Positions 33,517 through 45,085 are shown, counted from the first letter of the stretch. The stretch is DNA of 64,000 nt from Pseudomonas monsensis (GCF_014268495.2 NZ_CP077087.1:2235501-2299500); one strand, 5' to 3'. Numbers and translations: made by a program. The notes: generated by a model not told the origin, from the sequence alone.

Positions 33517-33581
33517 TGCCGAGGGCTAAAGGCAGCCCTCGGCATCCTCCAGGCTGAACGGCCTGTTGCTTTCGACAGGCC
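33517..33581. terminator. two strong hairpins after prpD
   Basis: TGCCGAGGGC/GCCCTCGGCA (10-bp perfect stem, 33517-33544) is followed by CGGCCTGT/ACAGGCCG (33558-33581). There is no T run, so the pair may be a Rho-dependent or mRNA-stabilising 3' end. A run of nine G follows at about 33599. Confidence 0.45.
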
Positions 33582-33694
33582 GGGAGGGCGTGCGCATCGG
33601 GGGGGGGTAGTCCGCATGCGCTGCTTGCGCGGATTGCATATTTCCAGATGTTACAAGGACGTAAAGACTGTGTCGGTTTTGAGTGAAGAAATTC

Positions 33695-34447
33695 TCATCC
33701 AGAGGATGCCGCGTCATCGGTGGCAAAACGCAGGATCACCCGGCGGTTGTGTTGGCTTTTCTTCTCGATTTTTTCGCAATACACCCGGCCGATTTCGCGG
33801 GTATTGAGTACGTGTGTGCCACCACACGGCTGAATGTCAACGCCCGCCACCTCAATTACCCGCAGATCGCCCTGGATCGCCGCTGGCCGGGTGGTCTTGC
33901 TGCCGATCCTTTCCAGCAGCGCAGGATATTCCGCGGCCGGCAGGCTCAGGACGTTGACCGCGCAGGCCTGTGCGATCAGCGCGTTGAGATCGTGGGTGAT
34001 GCGGTCCTTGTCGAGGGTCATGTCCGGCAGGTCGAAATCCAGCCGGCCCTTGTCGGCGCTGATGCTGCAACCGGTGACCGGCGCATTGATCAGCGCGCCC
34101 AGCAGATGCAGGCAAGTGTGCATTTTCATGTGCTGGTAACGCCGCTGCCAGTCGAGGCTGGCGTTGAGCTGGGTGCCGACGCCAAGGTGCGGCGGACATT
34201 GCGCCACCTGATGCCAGATGATCGACGGCAGCGCCGGGTCGCGCAGGGTGCCGGTGACATCAATCCGGGTACCGTCCGCGAGGCTGAAGTGGCCACTGTC
34301 TCCCGGCTGCCCGCCACCGCTGGGATAGAACAGCGTATGTTCGAGCACCACAGCCTGATCGACCACAGCGATCACCCGCGCGCTGAAATCGCGCCGATAA
34401 GGTTCTGCGTTAAACAGGCTCAGGGTTTCCAGGGTGTGGACCGACAT
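33695..34447 (-). CDS. alanyl-tRNA editing protein AlaX-type
   Basis: A freestanding editing domain that hydrolyses mischarged Ser- or Gly-tRNA(Ala). The 250-residue protein has the N-terminal beta-barrel (TLFYPSGGGQPGDSG) and the zinc site HMKMHTCLHLL (HxxxH) plus IQPCGGTHVLNT (CxxxH). This is longer than the minimal AlaX and fits the AlaX-M type. It is the second gene of a probable operon with the EamA exporter (33 nt upstream on the minus strand). Confidence 0.92.
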   Translation of the reverse strand: MSVHTLETLSLFNAEPYRRDFSARVIAVVDQAVVLEHTLFYPSGGGQPGDSGHFSLADGTRIDVTGTLRDPALPSIIWHQVAQCPPHLGVGTQLNASLDWQRRYQHMKMHTCLHLLGALINAPVTGCSISADKGRLDFDLPDMTLDKDRITHDLNALIAQACAVNVLSLPAAEYPALLERIGSKTTRPAAIQGDLRVIEVAGVDIQPCGGTHVLNTREIGRVYCEKIEKKSQHNRRVILRFATDDAASSG

Positions 34448-34480
34448 TTGAACCTCCGATGTTCAATGATTGTGGGGGAA

Positions 34481-35401
34481 TCAGCGTTTAAGCGGCAGCT
34501 TGGTGATCGCGAAACCGGCGAGCAGGATTGCCGAGTACAGCATCAGGTCCCGGGAGATCGGCGTGCCTTCGTACCTGGCGCCGATGAGCAGGGCGAACAC
34601 CGGGAAGATGATGAACACGAACGACAGCAGCACCGGGCTCAGGCGTTTGAGCAGGATGAAATACACGATAAAGCCGCCTACCGACGCCACCAGTCCGAGG
34701 TAGAGCAGGGCGCCCCAGGAGCGTGCGCTGATGTCCTTGAAGACCGGTGTTTCCAGGTTTAATCCGACAATCAATAACATCAGTCCGGCGATGCCGATCG
34801 GCAGGGTGTTGTAGGTGATCACGCTGATTGCGCTGCCGTGTTGCTTGGTCACCACGTAGCACAGCGCATGCAGGATCGCCGCACACAGAATCGCCAGTAC
34901 GCCGAGCCATTCCGCTTGATCCAGATGCAGGCCCTGGCTGCGAATGATCATGTACAGGCTGGCGAAACCGATGGCGATACCGAGCATTTGTGTCGGGAGG
35001 ATTTTCTCGCGCAGAAACAGCGAGGAAAACACCAGGATAAACACCGGCATGCAGCTGAACAGCAGCGCGGTCAGGCCCGACGAAACATGCAACTCGCCGT
35101 AGTTGAGCAAGTAGTACGGCAGGCTGAAATACGACAGCGTGACAAACAGGAAAAACCAGCGGCTTTGCCGTGGGAACAGCAGCGGCTCCTTGCGCCACAC
35201 GGCAAAGCTCAGGAACAGCGGAAAGGCAATCAGAAAACGCAGGCCAGCAGCCGTCAGCGGCGGCACACTTTCCACGGCAATCTTGATCCCCAGCCAGGTG
35301 GTACCCCAGCTCAGGCAGACGATCAGAAACAGCGTGCAGGTGAACAATCCGGCGAGCCAGGGTTTGCTGGCATTCAATGGCGTGCTGATGACAGTCGACA
35401 T
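34481..35401 (-). CDS. EamA/DMT-family exporter
   Basis: The 306-residue inner-membrane protein has ten hydrophobic segments in two EamA repeats (CLSWGTTWLGIKIAVESVPP in the first; YLGLVASVGGFIVYFILLKRLSP in the second). The start is ATG 35401; the frame continues upstream but without a ribosome binding site. DMT carriers of this kind export amino acids or metabolites. It is divergent from a MocR-type regulator and in series with alaX, which suggests export of an amino acid that causes mischarging (serine, alanine or glycine); this is inference. Confidence 0.88.
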   Translation of the reverse strand: MSTVISTPLNASKPWLAGLFTCTLFLIVCLSWGTTWLGIKIAVESVPPLTAAGLRFLIAFPLFLSFAVWRKEPLLFPRQSRWFFLFVTLSYFSLPYYLLNYGELHVSSGLTALLFSCMPVFILVFSSLFLREKILPTQMLGIAIGFASLYMIIRSQGLHLDQAEWLGVLAILCAAILHALCYVVTKQHGSAISVITYNTLPIGIAGLMLLIVGLNLETPVFKDISARSWGALLYLGLVASVGGFIVYFILLKRLSPVLLSFVFIIFPVFALLIGARYEGTPISRDLMLYSAILLAGFAITKLPLKR

Positions 35402-35492
35402 GCATTGTGCTCCGCAGCAGAGGAATTGACCTCGTGGGTGAAAAGGGCTATCCCTGATTGCACCTGTTTTCAGCACGCTATTCGGGGCGACA

Positions 35493-36902
35493 ATGACTGT
35501 CAAAATAAGTATTGCCACGGTGTCAATCCTGCGTGACGGTCTCGCCAATGGCGTCGGCGTGAAGTACAAGCGGCTGGCGGATGCGGTGGAACGCGCCATA
35601 GCCGAAGGCGTGATCGCCGCCGGCGCGAAATTGCCGCCGCACAGGCTGTTGGCTGACAGCCTGGGTGTGACCATCGGCACCATCAGTCGCGCTTATGGCG
35701 AGCTGGAGCGGGTCGGGCGGGTGGTGGCGCGTGTCGGCGATGGCACTTACGTGCGTGAGCGCGGCCTGGAGCGTTTGCGGGACAAGGGGTTTCGCAATGT
35801 CAGCGAAGAGCCGCGGGCCTGCTTCGACATGAGTCGGAATCAGCCAATTCCCGGGCAGGAAAGCGCGTTCATGAGTCTGACGCTGCAGGCGTTGGCCAAC
35901 GATTCGCACAGCTTGCAGCAGTTGACCGGGTACACCGCCGAGAGCGGCTTGCCCCGGCATCGGCAGGCGGGGGCTTACTGGCTGAGCCATGGGGCATTTC
36001 AGGCGGATGCCAACCAGGTGCTGTGCGTCAACGGTGGTCAGCACGGACTGCTGTGCGCTTTGATGGGCTTGCTCAAGGCCGGTGACACCGTGGTCACCGA
36101 GCATCTTTCCTACCCGGGGTTGATCAGCGTCGCACGCCAACTCGGGATCAAACTGATCGGTGTCGCCATGGATGCCGAAGGCTTGTTGCCGTCAGCGCTG
36201 GAGGACGTCTGCCGACAGCATCGGGTGTCGGCGTTGTATTGCACGCCTACCATCCAGAATCCTACGGCGGCGGTGATGTCGGTGCCACGGCGCGAAGCCA
36301 TTGCCGAAATCTGCCGGCAACACAATCTGCTGATTTTCGAGGACGAGGCGCATGCGCTGCTGGATCGCCAGCGACCGTTGCCCCTGAGTGCGTTTGCCGC
36401 AGAACGCTCGGTGCTGATCGGGAGCCTGAGCAAAGTAGTTTCGGCCGGGCTGCGTGTCGGTTACCTGCACGCGCCGCACGCGTTGCTCGGGCGATTGAAT
36501 TCAGCCATTCGCGGGACGTGCTGGATGGCCAATCCGTTGGCAATGGAAGTGGCCTGCCGCTGGATCGAAAGCGGCATTGCCACCCAACTGCTCAACGAAC
36601 AAATCAGTGAAATCGGCCGGCGCAAGGCGTTGGTCAGCCCCGCACTGACCGACCTGGTGTACCGGACTCACGTCCACAGCCCGCATTTCTGGATCGAAGT
36701 GCCAGAGGCATGGCGCGCGTCGCAGATTGCGGCGGAACTGAAGGAAAACAGTTATTTGGTGTCCACCGCCGAGGCGTTTGCGGTCGGGCATGCCGCAGTG
36801 CCGCAGTTTATTCGGGCGAGTGTGTGCAATTCGGTGGGGGATGATCGGTTGTTGCTCGGCGGGTTCGAGGCCCTGGCCAGGGCATTGACCGAGACCGTGT
36901 AA
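35493..36902 (+). CDS. MocR/GntR-type PLP-binding transcriptional regulator
   Basis: The 469-residue protein has a winged helix at residues 1-85 (YKRLADAVERAIAEGVIAAGAKLPPHRLLADSLGV) and an aminotransferase class I fold. This includes NGGQHGLLCALMGLLKAGD, YCTPTIQNPTAAVMS, IFEDEAHALL and the PLP lysine in GSLSKVVSAGLRVGYL. MocR proteins use PLP plus an amino compound to switch transcription, usually of a divergently encoded transporter. Here that target is the EamA gene, with a 91-nt gap between start codons. Confidence 0.9.
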   Translation: MTVKISIATVSILRDGLANGVGVKYKRLADAVERAIAEGVIAAGAKLPPHRLLADSLGVTIGTISRAYGELERVGRVVARVGDGTYVRERGLERLRDKGFRNVSEEPRACFDMSRNQPIPGQESAFMSLTLQALANDSHSLQQLTGYTAESGLPRHRQAGAYWLSHGAFQADANQVLCVNGGQHGLLCALMGLLKAGDTVVTEHLSYPGLISVARQLGIKLIGVAMDAEGLLPSALEDVCRQHRVSALYCTPTIQNPTAAVMSVPRREAIAEICRQHNLLIFEDEAHALLDRQRPLPLSAFAAERSVLIGSLSKVVSAGLRVGYLHAPHALLGRLNSAIRGTCWMANPLAMEVACRWIESGIATQLLNEQISEIGRRKALVSPALTDLVYRTHVHSPHFWIEVPEAWRASQIAAELKENSYLVSTAEAFAVGHAAVPQFIRASVCNSVGDDRLLLGGFEALARALTETV

Positions 36903-36907
36903 TCGTT

Positions 36908-37000
36908 CATCGCGGGCAAGCCCGCTGCCACAGGGTTTTGGGCGCCTGCAGGTTTTGTATTCACAACAAAGCCCTGGGGGAGCGTGGCTTGCCCGCGATG
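36908..37000. repeat. REPIN (inverted REP pair)
   Basis: CATCGCGGGCAAGCCCGCTG and an inverted, partly diverged copy ending GTGGCTTGCCCGCGATG lie between the convergent MocR and ppsR genes. Confidence 0.8.
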
Positions 37001-37023
37001 GCGTCTTGTCAGACACGACAAAA

Positions 37024-37842
37024 CTACTTGAAGCGCCGCTCCACACCTTTCTCCACCAGAATCTTCGCCGAAATCTCTTCCACCGAAAAATGCGTGGAGT
37101 TGATGTGCGGAATGTTCTCGCGGCGGAACAGGTTTTCCACTTCGCGCACTTCGAATTCGCACTGGGCGTAGCTCGAATAGCGGCTGTTGGGCTTGCGCTC
37201 GTTGCGGATTGCGGTGAGGCGATCCGGGTCGATGGTCAGGCCGAACAGCTTGTGCTGGTGGGCGCGCAGCGCGGACGGCAGGGTCAGGCGCTCCATGTCG
37301 TCTTCGGTCAGCGGATAGTTGGCGGCGCGGATGCCGAATTGCATCGCCATGTACAGGCACGTCGGCGTCTTACCACAACGCGACACGCCCACTAGTATCA
37401 GGTCGGCCTTGTCGTAATAGTGGGTACGCGCGCCGTCGTCATTGTCGAGGGCAAAGTTCACCGCCTCGATGCGCTCCATATAATTGGAGTTGTGCCCGAT
37501 CGAATGGGACTTGCCGACGGTGTAGGACGAATGCTCGGTCAGTTCCTGTTCGAGAGGGGCGAGGAAGGTCGAGAAAATGTCGATCATGAAACCATTGGAG
37601 GTCGCGAGAATCTCACGAATGTCCTGATTGACGATGGTGTCGAAGATAATCGGCCGAAAGCCGTCGGTTTCAGCGGCTTTGTTGATTTGTTGTACCATGG
37701 CCCGCGCTTTGTCCGCGTTGTCGATATACGGCCGCGTGAGCTTGGTGAAGGTAATGTTTTCGAACTGCGCCAGAAGGCTTTGACCCAGGGTTTCGGCGGT
37801 GATGCCGGTGCCATCGGAGATAAAGAAAGCAGATCGTTTCAT
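37024..37842 (-). CDS. ppsR: PEP synthase regulatory protein (kinase/pyrophosphorylase)
   Basis: It inactivates PEP synthase by ADP-dependent phosphorylation and reactivates it by phosphorolysis. The 272-residue protein starts MKRSAFFISDGTGITAETLG, has the P-loop-like LVGVSRCGKTPTCLYMA near residue 150, and ANYPLTEDDM, all typical of the DUF299 family. The internal start at 37842 is preferred because the family begins with this FxISDGTG strand. It is divergent from ppsA, its target enzyme, across a 174-nt gap. Confidence 0.93.
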   Translation of the reverse strand: MKRSAFFISDGTGITAETLGQSLLAQFENITFTKLTRPYIDNADKARAMVQQINKAAETDGFRPIIFDTIVNQDIREILATSNGFMIDIFSTFLAPLEQELTEHSSYTVGKSHSIGHNSNYMERIEAVNFALDNDDGARTHYYDKADLILVGVSRCGKTPTCLYMAMQFGIRAANYPLTEDDMERLTLPSALRAHQHKLFGLTIDPDRLTAIRNERKPNSRYSSYAQCEFEVREVENLFRRENIPHINSTHFSVEEISAKILVEKGVERRFK

Positions 37843-38016
37843 TTGCACCTTGGGCCTTAAGCTAGTCATCAATCTTGGATATGATAGGCGCGATTTGTCG
37901 GCCGCCATTGGCCCGCATTCTCACTTATTTTCCAGGTCCAGGCCATACAACCGGCCAACGCTCCCCCGAGCTGCCGGTTTCTGAGCTTTTCCAACACAGT
38001 TAGTGGAGAGATCACC

Positions 38017-40392
<2,376 letters not shown>

Positions 40393-40446
40393 TCAGTATG
40401 TGAACGGCCCGCTCCCTTCGGGGGGGCGGAGCCTTGAAATTCAAGT

Positions 40447-40478
40447 AGGGCGGGCTCCTGTAGATGCCGCCCTTTTTT
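40447..40478 (+). terminator. intrinsic terminator after ppsA
   Basis: AGGGCGG/CCGCCCT pairs around a CTCCTGTAGATG-type loop and is followed by six T. Confidence 0.75.
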
Positions 40479-40491
40479 GTGCAAGAGCATT

Positions 40492-41481
40492 ATGCAAAGC
40501 AGCAGCAACCTATTTCCCGTCGCCCTGATCAGCGCCGAACGTCGCGGTGATCTGAGCGAAGACGTGTATCGCTTGAAACCCGGTAACAGCCCGGACTGGT
40601 CCGTGGAAATCGCCGTGACCCGCTTGGGCATGGCCGATGAACCGGCGTCCCGTGGCGTGCCGGTGATCTTGCTGCACGGCAGTTTCTCCAACCGGCGTTT
40701 CTGGTTTTCCCCCAAGGGCCTGGGATTGGGCGCGTATCTCACGCGTCTGGGCTACGACGTGTGGATCCCGGAGATGCGCGGCCACGGCCTGTCGCAGCGC
40801 AATGAGGATTACCGTCGCAATCGTGTGGCTGACTACGCCCGTTACGATCTGCCGGCGATTGCCGCGTTCGTGCGCGAGCAGAGCGGGCAGGTGCCGCACT
40901 GGATCGGCCATTCGCTGGGCGGCATCACCCTGGCGGCGGCGCTCGGCGGCGAATACCTTGGCGAGCCGGCCGTGGCCTCGGCGGCGTTTTTCGGTACCCA
41001 GGTCAGCCGCACCTACTGGCCGCTGAAGATCCCGCCAGTGGAGTGGAGCGGGCGCTTCATTCTCAAGCGTTTCGCGCAATTGTCCGGCTCGCGTCTCAAG
41101 CGCGGTCCGGAAGACGAGCCGATCGGTCTGGCGCTGGAAAGCATGCGCTGGTACGGCCTGTTCGGCCGTTTTGGCGACAAGGACAAGGATTGGTGGGCCG
41201 GTCTCGCCGAGGTTCAGGTGCCGGTGCTGGCGGTGACGGCAGCGGGAGATCATCAGGACCCGGCGTGGGCCTGTCGCAAGCTGTTCGAGCAAATCGGTTC
41301 CGAGCACAAACAGTTCGTCAACCTGGGGCGTGAGCAGGGCTTTAGCGACAACTTCGGGCATGTCGAGATGCTGGTCAGCAAAGCGGCGCAGGCCGAAGTC
41401 TGGCCACTGGTTGCGCGCTGGCTGCAGGATCAGCACACGCCACTGCTGGGCGAGAAACCGGACCTGGCCGCGGCGGTTTGA
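40492..41481 (+). CDS. alpha/beta-hydrolase
   Basis: The 329-residue protein has ILLHGSFSNRRFW for the oxyanion region, the nucleophile elbow IGHSLGGIT, an acidic residue in AAGDHQDPAW and the final His in DNFGHVEML. This is a complete catalytic triad. It resembles esterase/lipase-type cytoplasmic hydrolases; the substrate is unknown. The ATG at 40492 is used; a GTG five codons upstream overlaps the terminator tail. It lies between ppsA and rraA, as I recall from other pseudomonads. Confidence 0.85.
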   Translation: MQSSSNLFPVALISAERRGDLSEDVYRLKPGNSPDWSVEIAVTRLGMADEPASRGVPVILLHGSFSNRRFWFSPKGLGLGAYLTRLGYDVWIPEMRGHGLSQRNEDYRRNRVADYARYDLPAIAAFVREQSGQVPHWIGHSLGGITLAAALGGEYLGEPAVASAAFFGTQVSRTYWPLKIPPVEWSGRFILKRFAQLSGSRLKRGPEDEPIGLALESMRWYGLFGRFGDKDKDWWAGLAEVQVPVLAVTAAGDHQDPAWACRKLFEQIGSEHKQFVNLGREQGFSDNFGHVEMLVSKAAQAEVWPLVARWLQDQHTPLLGEKPDLAAAV

Positions 41482-41707
41482 GCTGCAGGCGCTGAAAAGG
41501 CCATTTCGTTCAGATCGGCTTGCGGCTAAGATATGACGCATTGTGCAATTCTGGTCATATTTAGTGGCTGTTTAGCTATTACGTTTCAGCAATTGTTCAG
41601 GTTCGTTCAGCGACCATTGCATGAACTAAGGTAAACAGCGACCGCCGGGACTCGTTTCAACAGAGTGCGACATCCTTGATCGTCTTCCTTGTTACAGGAG
41701 TTTTTCG

Positions 41708-42199
41708 ATGAACCATTACCTCACGCCTGACCTGTGCGACGCCTATCCGGAGCTGGTGCAGGTGCTGGAACCGATGTTCAGCAATTTCGGCGGCCGTGAC
41801 TCCTTCGGCGGCGAAATCGTGACCATCAAATGCTTCGAAGACAACTCGCTGGTCAAAGAACAAGCCGAACACCAGGGCAATGGCAAGGTGCTGGTGGTCG
41901 ATGGCGGCGGTTCGCTGCGTTGTGCACTGCTGGGCGACATGATCGCCGAGAAAGCTGCGAAAAACGGCTGGGAAGGGCTGGTGATCTACGGCTGCATCCG
42001 TGACGTTGACGTGATCGCGCAGACCGATCTGGGCGTTCAGGCCCTGGCCAGCCATCCAAAGAAGACTGAAAAACGCGGCATCGGCGACCTCAACGTCCCG
42101 GTGACCTTCGCGGGCGTGACGTTTCACCCCGGCCAGTACATTTATGCGGACAACAACGGCGTGATCGTCTCGCCGAGTCCGCTGAAGATGCCTGAATAA
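41708..42199 (+). CDS. rraA: ribonuclease E activity regulator RraA
   Basis: The 163-residue protein begins with the typical NHYLTPDLCDAYPELV and has GGRDSFGGEIVTIKCFEDN, VVDGGGSLRCALLGDMIAEKA and the conserved VIYGCIRDVDVI. In E. coli RraA binds RNase E and lowers its activity; the fold is also shared with aldolases (HMG/CHA type), so an enzymatic role cannot be excluded. ACAGGAGTTTTTCG precedes the ATG. The 226-nt gap upstream should hold its promoter; I see no convincing motif there. Confidence 0.92.
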   Translation: MNHYLTPDLCDAYPELVQVLEPMFSNFGGRDSFGGEIVTIKCFEDNSLVKEQAEHQGNGKVLVVDGGGSLRCALLGDMIAEKAAKNGWEGLVIYGCIRDVDVIAQTDLGVQALASHPKKTEKRGIGDLNVPVTFAGVTFHPGQYIYADNNGVIVSPSPLKMPE

Positions 42200-42218
42200 A
42201 CTGCGGTACGACCAAGGG

Positions 42219-43220
42219 ATGCGGATGTTCGAGGAAGAAAACGCGCAATGGGGGCTGGTGCACGCCCTGGTGCTGGACGGTAAAGGCGGTGCGCGTTCGA
42301 TAGCCCGGACCGAGCTCGACGATTTGCAGCTGCAGGCGCATGAAAGCCTGTGGCTGCACTGGGATCGCAGCCATCCGCAAACCCAGACCTGGCTGCGTCG
42401 GTCCAGTGGACTCAACGAGTTCACCTGCGACCTGCTGCTGGAAGAGAACACCCGTCCGCGCCTGTTGCCGTTGCCCGATTCCGAGCTGCTGCTGTTTCTG
42501 CGCGGGGTCAATCTCAATCCGGGGGCTGAACCTGAAGACATGGTTTCGGTGCGGATTTTTGCTAGCGCCCAACGTGTGATCTCCCTGCGTCTGCGTCCAT
42601 TGCGTGCCACCGATGAGTTGCTGGCTCAACTGGCGGACGGCAAAGGCCCGAAAACTTCCTCCGAACTCATTCTTTATCTGGCGCAGTTCCTCACCAACAA
42701 GGTGCAGGATCTGGTCACTTGCCTCTCGGAAATCGCCGATGAGGAAGAAGAAAAGATGGATGCCGACGAACGGTATACTCCCGAGCATGGCGCCATTTTG
42801 CACATCCGTCGTCGGGCGGCCGGACTAAAGCGTTTTCTTGCACCGCAGCGGGATATTTTCGGACAACTCACGCGGATAAAACTGCCGTGGTTTGTCGATG
42901 ACGATGCCGATTACTGGAACGAACTCAACAACAGCCTGACCCGCTATCTCGAAGAGCTCGAATTGACCCGAGAGCGCGTGGGGCTTGTGCTGGAGGCCGA
43001 AGACCGGCGTTTGAGCGAGCGCATGAATCGCACCATGTACCGCTTCGGGATCATCACCTGCATCTTTTTGCCGATGAGTTTCATCACCGGTCTGCTGGGC
43101 ATAAACGTCGGCGGTATCCCGTTCTCCAGCAGCCCTTATGGTTTCCTGATTGCCTGTCTGACGGTACTCGCCCTGGCCTGCGGTCAGTGGTGGTTATTCC
43201 GTCGTTTGCGCTGGGTATGA
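42219..43220 (+). CDS. zntB: CorA-family zinc transporter ZntB
   Basis: The 333-residue protein has a large N-terminal cytoplasmic domain and two C-terminal membrane helices (FGIITCIFLPMSFITGLLGI and PYGFLIACLTVLALACGQWW). The pore signature GINVGGIP is the GxN-type motif typical of ZntB rather than GMN-xM of CorA. It transports zinc or related cations. It starts 19 nt after rraA in the same direction. Confidence 0.9.
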   Translation: MRMFEEENAQWGLVHALVLDGKGGARSIARTELDDLQLQAHESLWLHWDRSHPQTQTWLRRSSGLNEFTCDLLLEENTRPRLLPLPDSELLLFLRGVNLNPGAEPEDMVSVRIFASAQRVISLRLRPLRATDELLAQLADGKGPKTSSELILYLAQFLTNKVQDLVTCLSEIADEEEEKMDADERYTPEHGAILHIRRRAAGLKRFLAPQRDIFGQLTRIKLPWFVDDDADYWNELNNSLTRYLEELELTRERVGLVLEAEDRRLSERMNRTMYRFGIITCIFLPMSFITGLLGINVGGIPFSSSPYGFLIACLTVLALACGQWWLFRRLRWV

Positions 43221-43283
43221 AGATGGCGCATGTGACCCGACCAAATCTGCCCGCGTCTTTCACAGACATCACGAGAGGTGCGT

Positions 43284-43532
43284 ATGCACGATCCGTTTGA
43301 ACAGTCTTTGCGCGACATGCTCAACGCCTCGCCGTCCGGCCGCGACGACGACGCGTGCCTGGGCCGCGTACTCAAAACCGCCAACCGCCAGGTTGGCGCC
43401 GGTGATCTGTTCAGCCTGCTGGGCCGTTGGCTGCCCGCGCTGATGATCGCCCTGAATAACGGATCGGCCCACGTCTCGCCGGTTTCCCGTCTTCGTAAAC
43501 CTGCTGACCGCACTGCTGATAAGGCTGATTGA
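43284..43532 (+). CDS. crfX: CrfX, small protein of the cmpX-sigX-oprF locus
   Basis: The 82-residue protein begins MHDPFEQSLRDMLNASPSGR and continues GDLFSLLGRWLPALMIALN, which I recognise as the conserved CrfX found just upstream of cmpX in Pseudomonas. The function is unknown; it is thought to belong to the envelope-stress regulon around SigX. The ATG after ACGAGAGGTGCGT is preferred. The stop is 2 nt before cmpX, so they form an operon. Confidence 0.85.
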   Translation: MHDPFEQSLRDMLNASPSGRDDDACLGRVLKTANRQVGAGDLFSLLGRWLPALMIALNNGSAHVSPVSRLRKPADRTADKAD

Positions 43533-43534
43533 AT

Positions 43535-44359
43535 ATGGAACTTGATCTCTGGACTCAGAGCCTCGTCACTGCAATGACTGCGTTGTGGACCAAAGTCGCC
43601 AACTTCATTCCGAATCTGTTCGGCGCCCTGGTGGTGCTGCTGTTGGGTTTCGTGGTGGCGAAGCTGCTCGATACCTTGCTGTCCAAATTGCTCGCCAAAC
43701 TGGGCCTTGATCGCCTGATGGGCGGCACCGGACTGACCAAATTGATGTCGCGGGCGGGTTTGCAGGTACCGATTTCGACCTTGATCGGCAAAATCGTCTA
43801 TTGGTTCGTTCTGCTGATTTTTCTGGTTTCTGCGGCAGAGTCTCTTGGGCTTGAGCGAGTTTCAGCTACGCTCGACATGCTGGCGTTGTATTTGCCGAAG
43901 GTTTTCGGCGCTGGCCTGGTGCTGCTGGTGGGTGTCTTGCTCGCTCAGCTGGCCAACGGGCTGGTGCGCGGGGCGGCAGAAGGCGTAGGGCTGGACTACG
44001 CTTCGGGTTTGGGTCGAATTGCCCAAGGGTTGGTGATCATCATCAGCATCTCGGTCGCAATCAGCCAGCTCGAGGTCAAGACCGACCTGCTGAACCATGT
44101 GATCGTCATCGTTTTGATTACCGTTGGTCTGGCGGTTGCGCTGGCAATGGGGCTGGGCAGCCGGGAAATTGCCGGTCAGATTCTTGCGGGAATCTATGTG
44201 CGTGAGTTGTATCAGGTTGGGCAACAAGTGCGTGTTGGTGAGGTCGAAGGCCAGATCGAGGAGATCGGCACGGTTAAAACCACATTGTTGACCGATGAGG
44301 GTGAGCTAGTCTCACTCTCCAATCGGATCCTGCTGGAACAGCATGTGAGTAGCCGCTAA
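43535..44359 (+). CDS. cmpX: mechanosensitive-channel-like membrane protein CmpX
   Basis: The 274-residue protein has four or five membrane helices (LFGALVVLLLGFVVAKLLDTL, KIVYWFVLLIFLVSA, GAGLVLLVGVLLAQLAN, GLVIIISISVAISQ) and a C-terminal soluble tail (EVEGQIEEIGTVKTTLLTDEGELVSLSN) of MscS type. CmpX is a conserved cytoplasmic-membrane protein upstream of sigX. It may gate solutes or report membrane tension to the SigX regulon. The 87-nt gap to sigX probably contains a sigX promoter. Confidence 0.9.
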   Translation: MELDLWTQSLVTAMTALWTKVANFIPNLFGALVVLLLGFVVAKLLDTLLSKLLAKLGLDRLMGGTGLTKLMSRAGLQVPISTLIGKIVYWFVLLIFLVSAAESLGLERVSATLDMLALYLPKVFGAGLVLLVGVLLAQLANGLVRGAAEGVGLDYASGLGRIAQGLVIIISISVAISQLEVKTDLLNHVIVIVLITVGLAVALAMGLGSREIAGQILAGIYVRELYQVGQQVRVGEVEGQIEEIGTVKTTLLTDEGELVSLSNRILLEQHVSSR

Positions 44360-44446
44360 CCCGGCAAACCCTGCTAATGTATGCCGCCGCAAAATGCCCT
44401 GAGAGGGTAGCGGCGGACATTGACCTGACTGTCGGCACGACTTGTT

Positions 44447-45037
44447 TTGAATAAAGCCCAAACGCTATCCACGCGCTATGACCCCCGTGAGCTCTCTGAT
44501 GAGGAGTTGGTCGCGCGCTCGCATACCGAGCTGTTTCACGTTACGCGCGCCTATGAAGAGCTGATGCGGCGTTACCAGCGAACATTATTTAACGTTTGTG
44601 CGAGATATCTTGGGAACGATCGCGACGCAGACGATGTCTGTCAGGAAGTGATGTTGAAGGTGCTGTACGGCCTGAAGAACTTCGAGGGGAAATCGAAGTT
44701 CAAAACCTGGCTTTACAGCATCACCTACAACGAATGCATCACGCAGTATCGGAAGGAACGGCGCAAGCGTCGCTTGATGGACGCTTTGAGTCTGGACCCC
44801 CTGGAAGAAGCGTCGGAAGAAAAGGCGCCGAAACCCGAGGAGAAGGGCGGACTCGATCGCTGGCTGGTGTATGTGAACCCGATTGACCGTGAAATTCTGG
44901 TGCTACGATTTGTCGCAGAACTGGAGTTTCAGGAGATCGCAGACATCATGCACATGGGTTTGAGTGCGACAAAAATGCGGTACAAACGTGCTCTAGATAA
45001 ATTGCGTGAGAAATTTGCAGGCATTGCTGAAACTTAG
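44447..45037 (+). CDS. sigX: ECF sigma factor SigX
   Basis: The 196-residue ECF sigma factor starts at TTG. Sigma region 2 is seen in YEELMRRYQRTLFNVCARYLGNDRDADDVCQEVMLKVLYGL, with KFKTWLYSITYNECITQYRKERRKR contacting -10 DNA. Region 4 reads REILVLRFVAELEFQEIADIMHMGLSATKMRYKRALDKLREKF. SigX responds to membrane state and drives oprF and fatty-acid genes in pseudomonads. No anti-sigma gene is adjacent, which is usual for SigX, and oprF follows after 107 nt. Confidence 0.95.
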   Translation: MNKAQTLSTRYDPRELSDEELVARSHTELFHVTRAYEELMRRYQRTLFNVCARYLGNDRDADDVCQEVMLKVLYGLKNFEGKSKFKTWLYSITYNECITQYRKERRKRRLMDALSLDPLEEASEEKAPKPEEKGGLDRWLVYVNPIDREILVLRFVAELEFQEIADIMHMGLSATKMRYKRALDKLREKFAGIAET

Positions 45038-45063
45038 TTCAGCGCAAATATCTCTTACGTGTA

Positions 45064-45085
45064 GGCAAGTTCTGATAGACTTGCC
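45064..45085 (+). promoter_or_regulatory. hairpin in the sigX-oprF intergenic leader
   Basis: GGCAAGT-N8-ACTTGCC forms a 7-bp stem 60 nt before oprF, followed by a second GTCCC/GGGAC stem near 45093-45111. There is no T run. The stems may trim the sigX message or stabilise the abundant oprF message; the oprF promoters should lie in this gap. Confidence 0.45.

Noticed and set aside
33695..34762. Plus-strand frames opposite alaX and the EamA gene
   Set aside because: The minus-strand proteins have clear family motifs (HxxxH/CGGTH and ten membrane helices), so the opposing frames are shadows.
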